From an uncultured Pelagibacteraceae bacterium (GTDB lineage Bacteria > Pseudomonadota > Alphaproteobacteria > Pelagibacterales > Pelagibacteraceae): DNA of 35,363 nt. Under the pieces are notes generated by a model. It was not told the origin of the DNA and did no database searches. It saw only the letters and a list, made by a program, of their open reading frames with translations. The stretch spans positions 1 to 35,363 of the forward strand of contig CACIZU010000008.1 in NCBI GenBank assembly GCA_902591185.1, read 5' to 3'. This document shows positions 7,959 through 15,039 of this stretch, one piece after another. The translations under genes were made by a program, and so were the position numbers. Numbering within the stretch: the stretch's first letter is position 1; every line of letters begins with the position of its first letter.

Positions 7959-9110
7959 ATGGCACTTCATTTTTCTAAAGAAGAATTCTCACAAAGAAAA
8001 AATAAAGTTTTAGAATCTATGAAAAAACAGAATCTAGATACTTTATTAATGTTTAGACAAGAATCAATGTATTGGCTAACTGGGTACGACTCATTTGGCT
8101 ATGTTTTTTTTCAAACGTTAGTTTTAAATAAAAATGGAGATGTAATTCTTTTGACAAGAGCTCCAGATTTAAGACAAGCACAAAATACATCTAATATTGA
8201 AGATATTAGAATTTGGATTGATAAAGATGAATCTAACCCTACTGATGACCTTAAAATAATTTTAAATGAGCTTTCATTAAAAGGAAAAAAAATTGGTATT
8301 GAATATGAAGCTTATGGAATGACTGGTCGTAATGCTTTAAGATTAAATAAATCCTTAGAAAATTATTGTGATATTGAAGATAAATCAGAATTAATCACAA
8401 AACATAGAGTTGTTAAATCTCAAGAAGAAATTATTTATGTTAAAAAAGCTGCAGAACTAGCTGACAGAGCTTTAGATCAAGCTTGGAAATATACTAAAGC
8501 TGGTGAAAGTGAGTCAAAAATTTTAGCAGAAATGCAAAAAATTGTTTTAGAAGGTGGTGGAGATTATCCAGCTAATGAATATATTATTGGATCAGGACAT
8601 AATGCATTACTATGCAGATATCAATCTGAAAAAAGAATTCTATCAAGTACAGATCAATTGAGTATTGAATGGGCTGGCACATATAAACATTATCATTCTG
8701 CAATGTTTAGAACTATTCCTGTTGGAAAGTCAGAACCAAAACATATTAAGATGTATGATGCTTGTCTTGAAGCTTTAAAAAATTGTGAAAAAAAATTAAT
8801 ACCTGGAAATACAGCAGGAGAAGTTTTTGATATGCATGCACAAACTTTTGATAATCTTGGTTTTAATAAATCAAGAATGAATGCTTGTGGATATTCACTA
8901 GGATCAACTTTTGCTCCAAATTGGATGGACTGGCCAATGCTTTACACGGGCAATCCTTACATCATACAGCCAGGTAATGTCTTTTTCCTACATATGATCT
9001 TAATGGATTCTACCAATGAATTAGCGATGAATCTAGGAGAAACTTATTTAGTGACTGAAAACGGGAACGAAAGATTAGGTAAGCAAAAATTAGATTTAGT
9101 TGTCCTTTAG
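7959..9110 (+). CDS. M24-family (creatinase-like) hydrolase without metal ligands
   Basis: A 383-residue two-domain protein. An N-terminal creatinase/prolidase domain (about 1-150) is followed by a pita-bread domain (about 155-383). Aligning the usual five ligand motifs by eye gives no metal site. The first Asp is Glu237 (IEWAG), the second is Ala248 (YHSAMFRT), the GHGIG His is Tyr312 (GYSLG), the next Glu is His345 (FFLHM), and the last Glu is Gly360 (NLGET). Creatinase shows the same kind of loss. The enzyme therefore probably hydrolyses a small C-N compound rather than peptides, and database names such as Xaa-Pro aminopeptidase would mislead. A creatine-like, ectoine-like or other amidine/amide substrate is possible. 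Not part of an obvious pathway here. Short degenerate copies of its last codons follow its stop. Confidence 0.85.
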   Translation: MALHFSKEEFSQRKNKVLESMKKQNLDTLLMFRQESMYWLTGYDSFGYVFFQTLVLNKNGDVILLTRAPDLRQAQNTSNIEDIRIWIDKDESNPTDDLKIILNELSLKGKKIGIEYEAYGMTGRNALRLNKSLENYCDIEDKSELITKHRVVKSQEEIIYVKKAAELADRALDQAWKYTKAGESESKILAEMQKIVLEGGGDYPANEYIIGSGHNALLCRYQSEKRILSSTDQLSIEWAGTYKHYHSAMFRTIPVGKSEPKHIKMYDACLEALKNCEKKLIPGNTAGEVFDMHAQTFDNLGFNKSRMNACGYSLGSTFAPNWMDWPMLYTGNPYIIQPGNVFFLHMILMDSTNELAMNLGETYLVTENGNERLGKQKLDLVVL

Positions 9111-9196
9111 TCTCTATGCTCTAGTTGTGCTCTAGTTTGCACAAATTAATTTGCCTTAATTTTAAATGTTTAATTTTAGATCTGGTTGTCCTCTAA
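9096..9196 (+). repeat. Three degenerate copies of the M24 gene 3' end (LVVL-stop)
   Basis: A 15-bp unit occurs at 9096-9110 (the real gene end), 9121-9135 and 9182-9196. In each copy the unit reads as Leu-Val-Val-Leu-stop, and every difference between copies is synonymous (TTA/CTA/CTG, GTC/GTG, CTT/CTC, TAG/TAA). The third copy extends upstream to TTA GAT, matching Leu-Asp of the gene as well: 17 of 21 bases are identical to 9090-9110. The rest of the 109-bp gap up to dhaK shows no similarity that I can see. Confidence 0.55.
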
Positions 9197-9219
9197 AATA
9201 ATAAAAATTTTTAATATCT

Positions 9220-10212
9220 TTACATTCCCCATCGCATAGCTGCCGTATGAACTGGAGCATCCCAATTTTTTAAAATCTCTTCATCACATTTAAGAAGAGT
9301 AATAGAGGCTCCCTGCATTTCAAGAGAGGTACAATAATTACCTACTAAACTTCTTGTAATTTCAACTCCCTTAGATTGTAAAATTTGACATGCATCATCA
9401 TAAACTAAATATAACTCTGTAAGAGGTGTGCCACCCATACCGTTAACAAAAAGTAATGTCTTTTCATTTTTTTCTGGTTTTAGATTATCAAGAATGGCAT
9501 CTAAAATATTTCCTACAATTGTTTTGGATGGTTGAATTTTTTCTCTTTTTCTTCCTGGTTCTCCATGAATTCCTACACCAAATTCCATTTCGTCATCGCC
9601 AATATCAAAAGTTGGTTTTCCTGCTGCGGGAACTGTACAGCTTGTAAAAGCAACACCCATGGTACCAGCATTTTTATTAACTTTTTCTCCGAGTGTTTTA
9701 CACTCTTCTAAAGATCCCCCGTTCTCTGCTAAAGATCCAACTATTTTTTCTACTAAAACTGTTGCAGCAACCCCACGTCTACCAGTTGTAAATGTTGAGT
9801 CTTCAACGGCAACATCATCGTTAGTAACAATACTATCGTTTTTGCCAGAATACATTTCTGCACCCATTTGAAAATTCATGATGTCTCCTGAGTAATTTTT
9901 AACAATAAATAAAACTCCTGCACCACTATCAACATGTTCTGCTGCTGCTTGCATTTGATCTGGAGCTGGTGCTGAAAAAACAAAACCTGGGCATGCAGCA
10001 TCAAGCATTCCATGACCAACAAAACCTCCGTGCATTGGCTCGTGACCGCTGCCTCCTCCTGAAATCAAAGATACTTTACCCTCTTTCGTTTTATTTTTTC
10101 TGGAAACAAAACTTGGCTCTAAGTTTACTTGAATGATATCACTATGAGCCTTTCCAAATCCATTAAGACTTTCTTTTAAAAAGTCATCGGTTTTATTAAT
10201 AAATTTTTTCAT
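9220..10212 (-). CDS. dhaK: Dihydroxyacetone kinase-type subunit DhaK
   Basis: A 330-residue protein, full length for the DhaK substrate-binding subunit. It contains SGGGSGHEPMHGGFVG (51-66), NYSGD (106-110) and GIHGEPG (214-220). His216 is the residue that forms the covalent hemiaminal with a ketone substrate, and His57 and Asp110 are the acid/base pair. It binds dihydroxyacetone or a longer ketose such as erythrulose and passes it to the kinase domain of DhaL. A clear AGGAG Shine-Dalgarno precedes the ATG. It is last in the operon, 9 bp after dhaL. No PTS phosphocarrier (DhaM) is present in the window, so ATP-dependent phosphorylation is the better guess. The real substrate may not be dihydroxyacetone, given the sugar-type transporter and isomerase nearby. 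Confidence 0.93.
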   Translation of the reverse strand: MKKFINKTDDFLKESLNGFGKAHSDIIQVNLEPSFVSRKNKTKEGKVSLISGGGSGHEPMHGGFVGHGMLDAACPGFVFSAPAPDQMQAAAEHVDSGAGVLFIVKNYSGDIMNFQMGAEMYSGKNDSIVTNDDVAVEDSTFTTGRRGVAATVLVEKIVGSLAENGGSLEECKTLGEKVNKNAGTMGVAFTSCTVPAAGKPTFDIGDDEMEFGVGIHGEPGRKREKIQPSKTIVGNILDAILDNLKPEKNEKTLLFVNGMGGTPLTELYLVYDDACQILQSKGVEITRSLVGNYCTSLEMQGASITLLKCDEEILKNWDAPVHTAAMRWGM

Positions 10213-10221
10213 TTTTTTCTC

Positions 10222-10851
10222 CTATTGATTAATTACTGATTTACATATTGTATCGATAATAAGTTGTGAAGAACGAGCCCCAGGATCAATATGTCCTTTA
10301 GCACGTTCACCTAAAAAGGATGCTCTACCTTTTGTAGCTAACATATCTTTTGTTGATAACATTCTGTCTTCTGCAATTTTAATTACTTCATTTAATCCTT
10401 GTTTCATTTCGCTATTATTATTTTTTATCTCACTAAGTTTTTCAGATACTGGTATTAATACATCCATCATTGTTTTTTCTCCCACATCTGCCTTCCCTCT
10501 TTCTTTCATAGCTTTAACACCATCAATAATCATTTCACATGCTTTACTAAAATTAACATCTTTATCGAGGTCAGGAGATTTTGCCATAGAAATAAAAAAA
10601 GTTCCAAATAAAGCACCTGAAGAACCACCAATGCCTGATAAAACTTTCATAGCAATCGTATTTAAAGCCTTTGCTAAAGGTAAATCTTTTATTGTGCCCT
10701 CAAGTTCAATAACAAGCTTAAGACCTCTTTGAATATTAAATATGTGATCACCATCTCCAATATTCTGGTCTAGCGCTTCAATTTCTGATGCATTCTCATC
10801 TATTACTTTTTGTATATTTTTTGCTTGAGAAATTAAAAAATTAATGCTCAT
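10222..10851 (-). CDS. dhaL: Dihydroxyacetone kinase-type nucleotide-binding subunit DhaL
   Basis: A 209-residue protein from ATG 10851, which has AAGGA eight to ten bases upstream. A further in-frame ATG at 10875 lies deeper inside the upstream ATPase gene and is less likely. Asp28, Asp33 and Asp35 (LDQNIGDGDHIFN) are the Mg-nucleotide ligands of the DhaL barrel. GGSSGALFGTFF forms the phosphate-binding loop, and the tail GARSSQLIIDTI is also typical. It phosphorylates the ketose held by DhaK. Its start overlaps the end of the ATPase gene by 11 bp, which ties kinase production to transport of the substrate. Confidence 0.93.
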   Translation of the reverse strand: MSINFLISQAKNIQKVIDENASEIEALDQNIGDGDHIFNIQRGLKLVIELEGTIKDLPLAKALNTIAMKVLSGIGGSSGALFGTFFISMAKSPDLDKDVNFSKACEMIIDGVKAMKERGKADVGEKTMMDVLIPVSEKLSEIKNNNSEMKQGLNEVIKIAEDRMLSTKDMLATKGRASFLGERAKGHIDPGARSSQLIIDTICKSVINQ

Positions 10852-11851
10852 AAATTCTGTTTCCTTTTTCATCAAAATTTAAAACCTTTTGAGCGTTAAT
10901 GTCAAAATTAATAGTCTCATTTATAGAAGATTTGTAATTACCTTGTATTGATGCAAGTATTTCATGCTCTTTAAAACTAATAGCAACAACAGTTTCTGAA
11001 CCTAAATTTTCTACTGAAATAATTTTTCCAGAATATTGACCACTTCCTACAGATATATTCTCTGGTCTAATTCCAATAGTTGTAATGTTATCCGCCATAC
11101 CAAAAAGTGAACTAGGTAAAATATTAATTTTTGGCGAACCTAATCTTTGAGATACATATATTGAGTCAGGATTTTCATAAATTTCTTCAGGGGTTCCAAT
11201 TTGAACAATTTTTCCTTCTTTAAGAACTCCAATTTTATCTGCTAAGGTTGTTGCTTCAGCTTGATCGTGTGTAACATAAAGAATAGTTGCTTTTAGATTT
11301 GTTTGTATGTTTTTTAATTCAACTCTTAGAGTTTCTCTTAACTTTGCATCTAACGATGAAAGTGGTTCGTCCATTAAATATATATTTGGTTCACGAACAA
11401 GGGCTCTTCCGATTGCAACTCTTTGCATCTCTCCACCGGATAATTGAGTTGCTTTATTATTTAATTTATTAGAAATTTTTAACATAGCAGCTATATTTTC
11501 TACTTTGTTTTTTATTTCTTCTTCAGGTAGTTTTCGCATTGGCGACCTAAGAGGAAATGCTAAGTTTTCATAAACACTGTAGTGAGGATATAAAGAGTAT
11601 TGTTGAAAAACAAAACATACATCTCTTGAAGCAGGTTGATCTTCTGTAACTGGCTCTTCGTTAAACAATATACTTCCAGAATCTATTTTTTCTAAACCAG
11701 CTATGCATCTTAGTGTTGTGGTTTTTCCAGCTCCTGATGGTCCAAGCAAAACAAAAAATTGTCCGTCTTCAATTGTAAGATTAATATCCTGTAAAGCCTC
11801 AATCTTTTTATTATATATTTTATTTAGATTTTTTAATTCTACTTTTGCCAT
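10841..11851 (-). CDS. CUT1 ABC transporter ATP-binding protein, copy A (UgpC/MalK-like)
   Basis: A 336-residue ATPase. Walker A is GPSGAGKTT (37-45), the Q-loop is VFQQYSLYPH (81-90), the signature is LSGGEMQRVAIGRAL (137-151), Walker B is IYLMDEPLSSLD (157-168), and the switch His is in VTHDQAEA. A C-terminal TOBE/regulatory domain (about 240-336, with GIRPENI) is typical of MalK/UgpC. It powers import with the two permeases of this operon, probably as a heterodimer with copy B. The start overlaps the stop of copy B by 1 bp (TAATG), and the 3' end overlaps dhaL. Confidence 0.92.
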   Translation of the reverse strand: MAKVELKNLNKIYNKKIEALQDINLTIEDGQFFVLLGPSGAGKTTTLRCIAGLEKIDSGSILFNEEPVTEDQPASRDVCFVFQQYSLYPHYSVYENLAFPLRSPMRKLPEEEIKNKVENIAAMLKISNKLNNKATQLSGGEMQRVAIGRALVREPNIYLMDEPLSSLDAKLRETLRVELKNIQTNLKATILYVTHDQAEATTLADKIGVLKEGKIVQIGTPEEIYENPDSIYVSQRLGSPKINILPSSLFGMADNITTIGIRPENISVGSGQYSGKIISVENLGSETVVAISFKEHEILASIQGNYKSSINETINFDINAQKVLNFDEKGNRIYEH

Positions 11852-12933
11852 TACTGCATAAACTCACTATTTAAGGATTTGTCTGTCTCTCCGTCAAAAA
11901 TAATTATATTATCATTAGAAGGTTTAATTTGAATATTTTCATTCAACTTAACATTTGTTGAAATATCAGTTTTAACTTTTATCTCTCCAACATTTGTTTT
12001 AACTGTAATAATTTTTCTAGAACCTAAATATTCCACACCAAACACAGATCCTTTTAGCCCTCCCTCATCTGTCAGAGAAAGATTTTCTGGACGTATTCCA
12101 AAAAAATTCTTATTTCCTTTGGATATTTCAAATTGCTTAGGAATATTAAAGTTAATACCTTCTATGCCAATAGTAGATTGTTCATTTGAAATACCTTGGT
12201 CAATATCGATAAAATTCATACCAGGTGAACCTATGAAGGATGCTACAAATTTTGTTTTAGGTTTATTGTATATAATGTTTGGCTCATCAGCTTGTAAAAT
12301 TTCACCACCATCCATGACCGCAATTCGGTCTGCTAATGACATTGCTTCTAATTGATCATGAGTTACATAAACTGTGGTTGCACCGATATCAATATGTAAC
12401 TTTTTTAATTCCAAACACATCAATTCTCTAAATTCAGCATCCAAAGTACCTAAAGGTTCATCCATTAAAAAAGCTTTAGGTCTTCTTACTAAAGCTCTAC
12501 CTAAAGCAACACGTTGTCTATCTCCACCAGATAGAGATGAAATATTTGAATTTAAAATATGATCAATTCTTAAAAGCTTAGACGCCTCTCCAACTCTTTC
12601 TTTAATTTCACTTTTGCTAAAACCCTGCATTTTTAGAGGAAAGGATAAGTTGTTTCTTACATTCATATGCGGATAAAGAGCAAATAATTGAAAAACAAAA
12701 GCAATATCTCTTTCAGAGGCTCTTAACATTCCAACTTCTTCTTCTCCTAAATATATTTCACCTGATGTTGGTAATTCTAATCCTGCAATCATTCTTAGTG
12801 TTGTGGTTTTTCCACAACCAGATGGTCCAAGTAAAACAAAGAACTCCTTATCATTAATTTTTAAATTAGAATTTTTAACTGCTGTAAAGTCTCCAAATGA
12901 TTTTTGTAAATTTACTATTTTAATTTGAGACAT
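11851..12933 (-). CDS. CUT1 ABC transporter ATP-binding protein, copy B
   Basis: A 360-residue MalK/UgpC-type ATPase. Walker A is GPSGCGKTT (36-44), the Q-loop is VFQLFALYPH, the signature is LSGGDRQRVALGRAL (134-148, Asp in place of the usual Gln of LSGGQ), and Walker B is AFLMDEPLGTLD. The TOBE region carries FFGIRPENLSL. Two different ATPases in one CUT1 operon is unusual, since most CUT1 systems use one homodimeric ATPase. The rhizobial glycerol importer GlpSTPQUV is a known case with two. ATG is 1 base after the stop of the small membrane protein gene. Confidence 0.92.
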   Translation of the reverse strand: MSQIKIVNLQKSFGDFTAVKNSNLKINDKEFFVLLGPSGCGKTTTLRMIAGLELPTSGEIYLGEEEVGMLRASERDIAFVFQLFALYPHMNVRNNLSFPLKMQGFSKSEIKERVGEASKLLRIDHILNSNISSLSGGDRQRVALGRALVRRPKAFLMDEPLGTLDAEFRELMCLELKKLHIDIGATTVYVTHDQLEAMSLADRIAVMDGGEILQADEPNIIYNKPKTKFVASFIGSPGMNFIDIDQGISNEQSTIGIEGINFNIPKQFEISKGNKNFFGIRPENLSLTDEGGLKGSVFGVEYLGSRKIITVKTNVGEIKVKTDISTNVKLNENIQIKPSNDNIIIFDGETDKSLNSEFMQ

Positions 12934-12934
12934 G

Positions 12935-13126
12935 TTAATCCGGGAAATGACTTGTGATTATGAAACCTATAGTTCCAACTAAAATTACGATAAATGAATA
13001 AGTAAACATCCACATTGCAAATGGCTGTAACAACATGAAAACTCCAATTAAAATTAATATCGTTGATAAATTTTCCCAATAAACTCTTCTAAATATTTTT
13101 CTCATTAATGATTTTTCTTCTTGCAT
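12935..13126 (-). CDS. Small two-helix membrane protein of the sugar ABC operon
   Basis: A 63-residue protein. The ATG at 13126 overlaps the stop of the MalG-like permease by 1 bp (TAATG), which decides the start. The open frame continues upstream but only inside the permease gene. A charged N-terminus (MQEEKSLMRKIFRRVYWENL) is followed by two hydrophobic stretches, about 21-36 and 40-58, with LLQPFAMWMFTYSF between them. Small membrane proteins occupy the same place in the two-ATPase glycerol importer of rhizobia (GlpU), so a structural part in the transporter is likely. I cannot claim membership of the same family. Confidence 0.75.
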   Translation of the reverse strand: MQEEKSLMRKIFRRVYWENLSTILILIGVFMLLQPFAMWMFTYSFIVILVGTIGFIITSHFPD

Positions 13127-14070
13127 TATTTTCTCACTGCTCCAAAGGTAATACCTCTCAAAAGATGTTTTCTTAAAATGATTGTGAAAATCATTACGGG
13201 TAATAAAAATAAAGTTGTACCTGCACCAATTGCTGGCCAATCAAGTCCTCCCTCACCAATGATTGTTGGAATAAATGGTGGAGCTGTTTGTGCATTAAAT
13301 TGGGTAAGTAGAACAGCAAAAGCATATTCGTTCCAAGAAAATATCATACAAAATATTGCTGTAGCAGCTATACCTGTCATGGCCTGTGGTAAAACGACTT
13401 TGAAAAAAGCTTGAAGTCTAGTATATCCATCAATCATTGCTGCTTCCTCATATTCTTTTGGTATTTCATCCATAAATCCTTTTAATAACCAGACTGCTAA
13501 GCTTAAATTAACAACTGTATATAAAATAATCATTCCGACATGAGTGTCCCCCAATCCTAATTTTCTATACATAATGAAGATTGGAACAGCTACCGCTATG
13601 GGAGGGAACATCCTAGTTGAGAGTATAAAAAATAATAAATCATCCTTTAAAGGGACTCTAAATCTAGAAAATGCATAAGCAGCTAACGCTCCCAAAAAAA
13701 CAGATGCAAATGTTGATCCAAATCCAATTATCATGGAATTTGAGTATCTTCCTAAAAATTTTGAAGGCCCAGTAATTACCATTTCCCTACTTCGAACAAG
13801 CTCTTCATACCAAGTTTCGGGTGCGGGTAATGAATCAAGATATTCAACCGATTGTCTTGATCTATTAGTAAATAGGTTAACATATCCCTCTAAAGACGGT
13901 TCAAACAATACTTCTGGTGGATATGAAATTGCACTATCTACATTTTTGAAACTGGTCATTACCATCCAAGATATAGGTATTAAAGTAATAACTGTGTAAA
14001 CAATGATAATTGCAGCTGCAATTTTTTTTGAAAAAGATGAAGGTTCTAAATATGATCTAGATGTATCCAT
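13126..14070 (-). CDS. CUT1 ABC transporter permease, MalG-like
   Basis: A 314-residue protein with six membrane segments. The cytoplasmic EAA loop (EEAAMIDGYTRLQAFFKVVLPQAM, about 213-236) contacts an ATPase. A large periplasmic loop follows the first membrane segment (about 40-100), with a YPPEVLFEPSLEGYVNLF stretch that marks MalG/UgpE-type subunits. The C-terminus ends GITFGAVRK, near the canonical MalG tail. It forms the membrane channel with the neighbouring MalF-like protein. It overlaps neighbours by 1 bp on both sides, so the whole block is one translationally coupled unit. Confidence 0.93.
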   Translation of the reverse strand: MDTSRSYLEPSSFSKKIAAAIIIVYTVITLIPISWMVMTSFKNVDSAISYPPEVLFEPSLEGYVNLFTNRSRQSVEYLDSLPAPETWYEELVRSREMVITGPSKFLGRYSNSMIIGFGSTFASVFLGALAAYAFSRFRVPLKDDLLFFILSTRMFPPIAVAVPIFIMYRKLGLGDTHVGMIILYTVVNLSLAVWLLKGFMDEIPKEYEEAAMIDGYTRLQAFFKVVLPQAMTGIAATAIFCMIFSWNEYAFAVLLTQFNAQTAPPFIPTIIGEGGLDWPAIGAGTTLFLLPVMIFTIILRKHLLRGITFGAVRK

Positions 14071-14969
14071 TAGCGTTCCTTTATTTTATTCATTACTTTT
14101 ACATAAACATTTCCAAAACCAAAAATAGTTACAAATAGAATGACAGCAAAAGCTGAACTGTAACCGGTTTTCCATTTTTCAAATGCTTCTCTTTTTAAAC
14201 TAATTGAGGCGAGTTCTGTTGCTGAACCAGGACCACCAGATGTAAGTTCAACAACCATGTCAAACATTTTAAAATTCTCAATTCCCCTAAAGAGGAGGGC
14301 TAATAATAAAAATGGCAATACAGATGGTAAAGTTATGTATAAAAATTGTTGCCATTTATTAGCTCTATCAACTTCTGCTGCTTCATATAAATAATTAGGT
14401 ACTGACCTTAAACCTGCTAAGCAAATCAACATAGTAAATGGAGTCCACATCCAAGTATCAACGATAACTATTGACCAAGGCGCAAGTACACTTGATCCAA
14501 TCATATCAAAACTTCCAAAATCATGGAAAAAATTAATCACATAATTAAATAAACCTACTTGAGGATTATAAAGATAAGTCCAAAATACACCTACAACAGC
14601 AGGCGATAACATCATAGGCAACACTATTAAAGTAGTTAATAATTCATTACCTTTAAATTTCCTGTTTAGTAGAAGAGCTAAACCCAAACCTATTACTGCT
14701 TGAAGTAACAAGGTCCAAAACATAAAGCTTGCAGTAACTTGCATTTTTTCCCATATAGCTTCTTTATTAAGAACTTTAATATAATTTTTTAAACCAACAA
14801 ACTCTGGCACTCTCCCAATTTTATTGGCGTAAAAATTTGTGAATGACATCTTAATTGCATAGATCAATGGATAAATATTTATAGCCAATAGAAGAAGTAC
14901 GGTTGGTCCAATAAAAAGCCAACCTACAGCTTTATCAGAAAGTCCCTTGAATTTTTTTTTTACATTCAT
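14070..14969 (-). CDS. CUT1 ABC transporter permease, MalF/UgpA-like
   Basis: A 299-residue protein with six membrane segments (WLFIGPTVLLLLAINIYPLIYAI is the first). It has the EAA loop EAAEVDRANKWQQFLYITLPSV (about 198-219) and the Tyr-Leu-Tyr-Asn-Pro-type stretch (FWTYLYNPQVGLFNY) typical of UgpA-like subunits. It is the first membrane gene after the binding-protein gene, from which it is separated by 70 bp holding a strong hairpin terminator. The stop overlaps the MalG-like gene start by 1 bp. Confidence 0.93.
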   Translation of the reverse strand: MNVKKKFKGLSDKAVGWLFIGPTVLLLLAINIYPLIYAIKMSFTNFYANKIGRVPEFVGLKNYIKVLNKEAIWEKMQVTASFMFWTLLLQAVIGLGLALLLNRKFKGNELLTTLIVLPMMLSPAVVGVFWTYLYNPQVGLFNYVINFFHDFGSFDMIGSSVLAPWSIVIVDTWMWTPFTMLICLAGLRSVPNYLYEAAEVDRANKWQQFLYITLPSVLPFLLLALLFRGIENFKMFDMVVELTSGGPGSATELASISLKREAFEKWKTGYSSAFAVILFVTIFGFGNVYVKVMNKIKER

Positions 14970-14989
14970 ATGAATTTTTTAATAAAAAA

Positions 14990-15010
14990 AGGGGAGGTGT
15001 TACCCCCCCT
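14990..15010 (-). terminator. Intercistronic hairpin with U-run between binding protein and permeases
   Basis: On the minus strand there is a 9-bp stem (A, seven G, U against A, CC, U, CCCC, U, with one G-U pair), a 3-nt loop, then U7. It starts 30 bases after the binding-protein stop. On the plus strand the same sequence is also followed by a T-run, so it could work both ways. As an internal, presumably leaky terminator it would make binding protein in excess over permeases, ATPases and kinases. Confidence 0.85.
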
Positions 15011-15039
15011 AATTTTTTTAATTTCTTAAAGTATTAATG

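Noticed and set aside
9220..10851. PTS-dependent dihydroxyacetone kinase
   Set aside because: No DhaM, EI or HPr gene in the window, and the locus is built around an ABC importer; phosphodonor left open, with ATP preferred.
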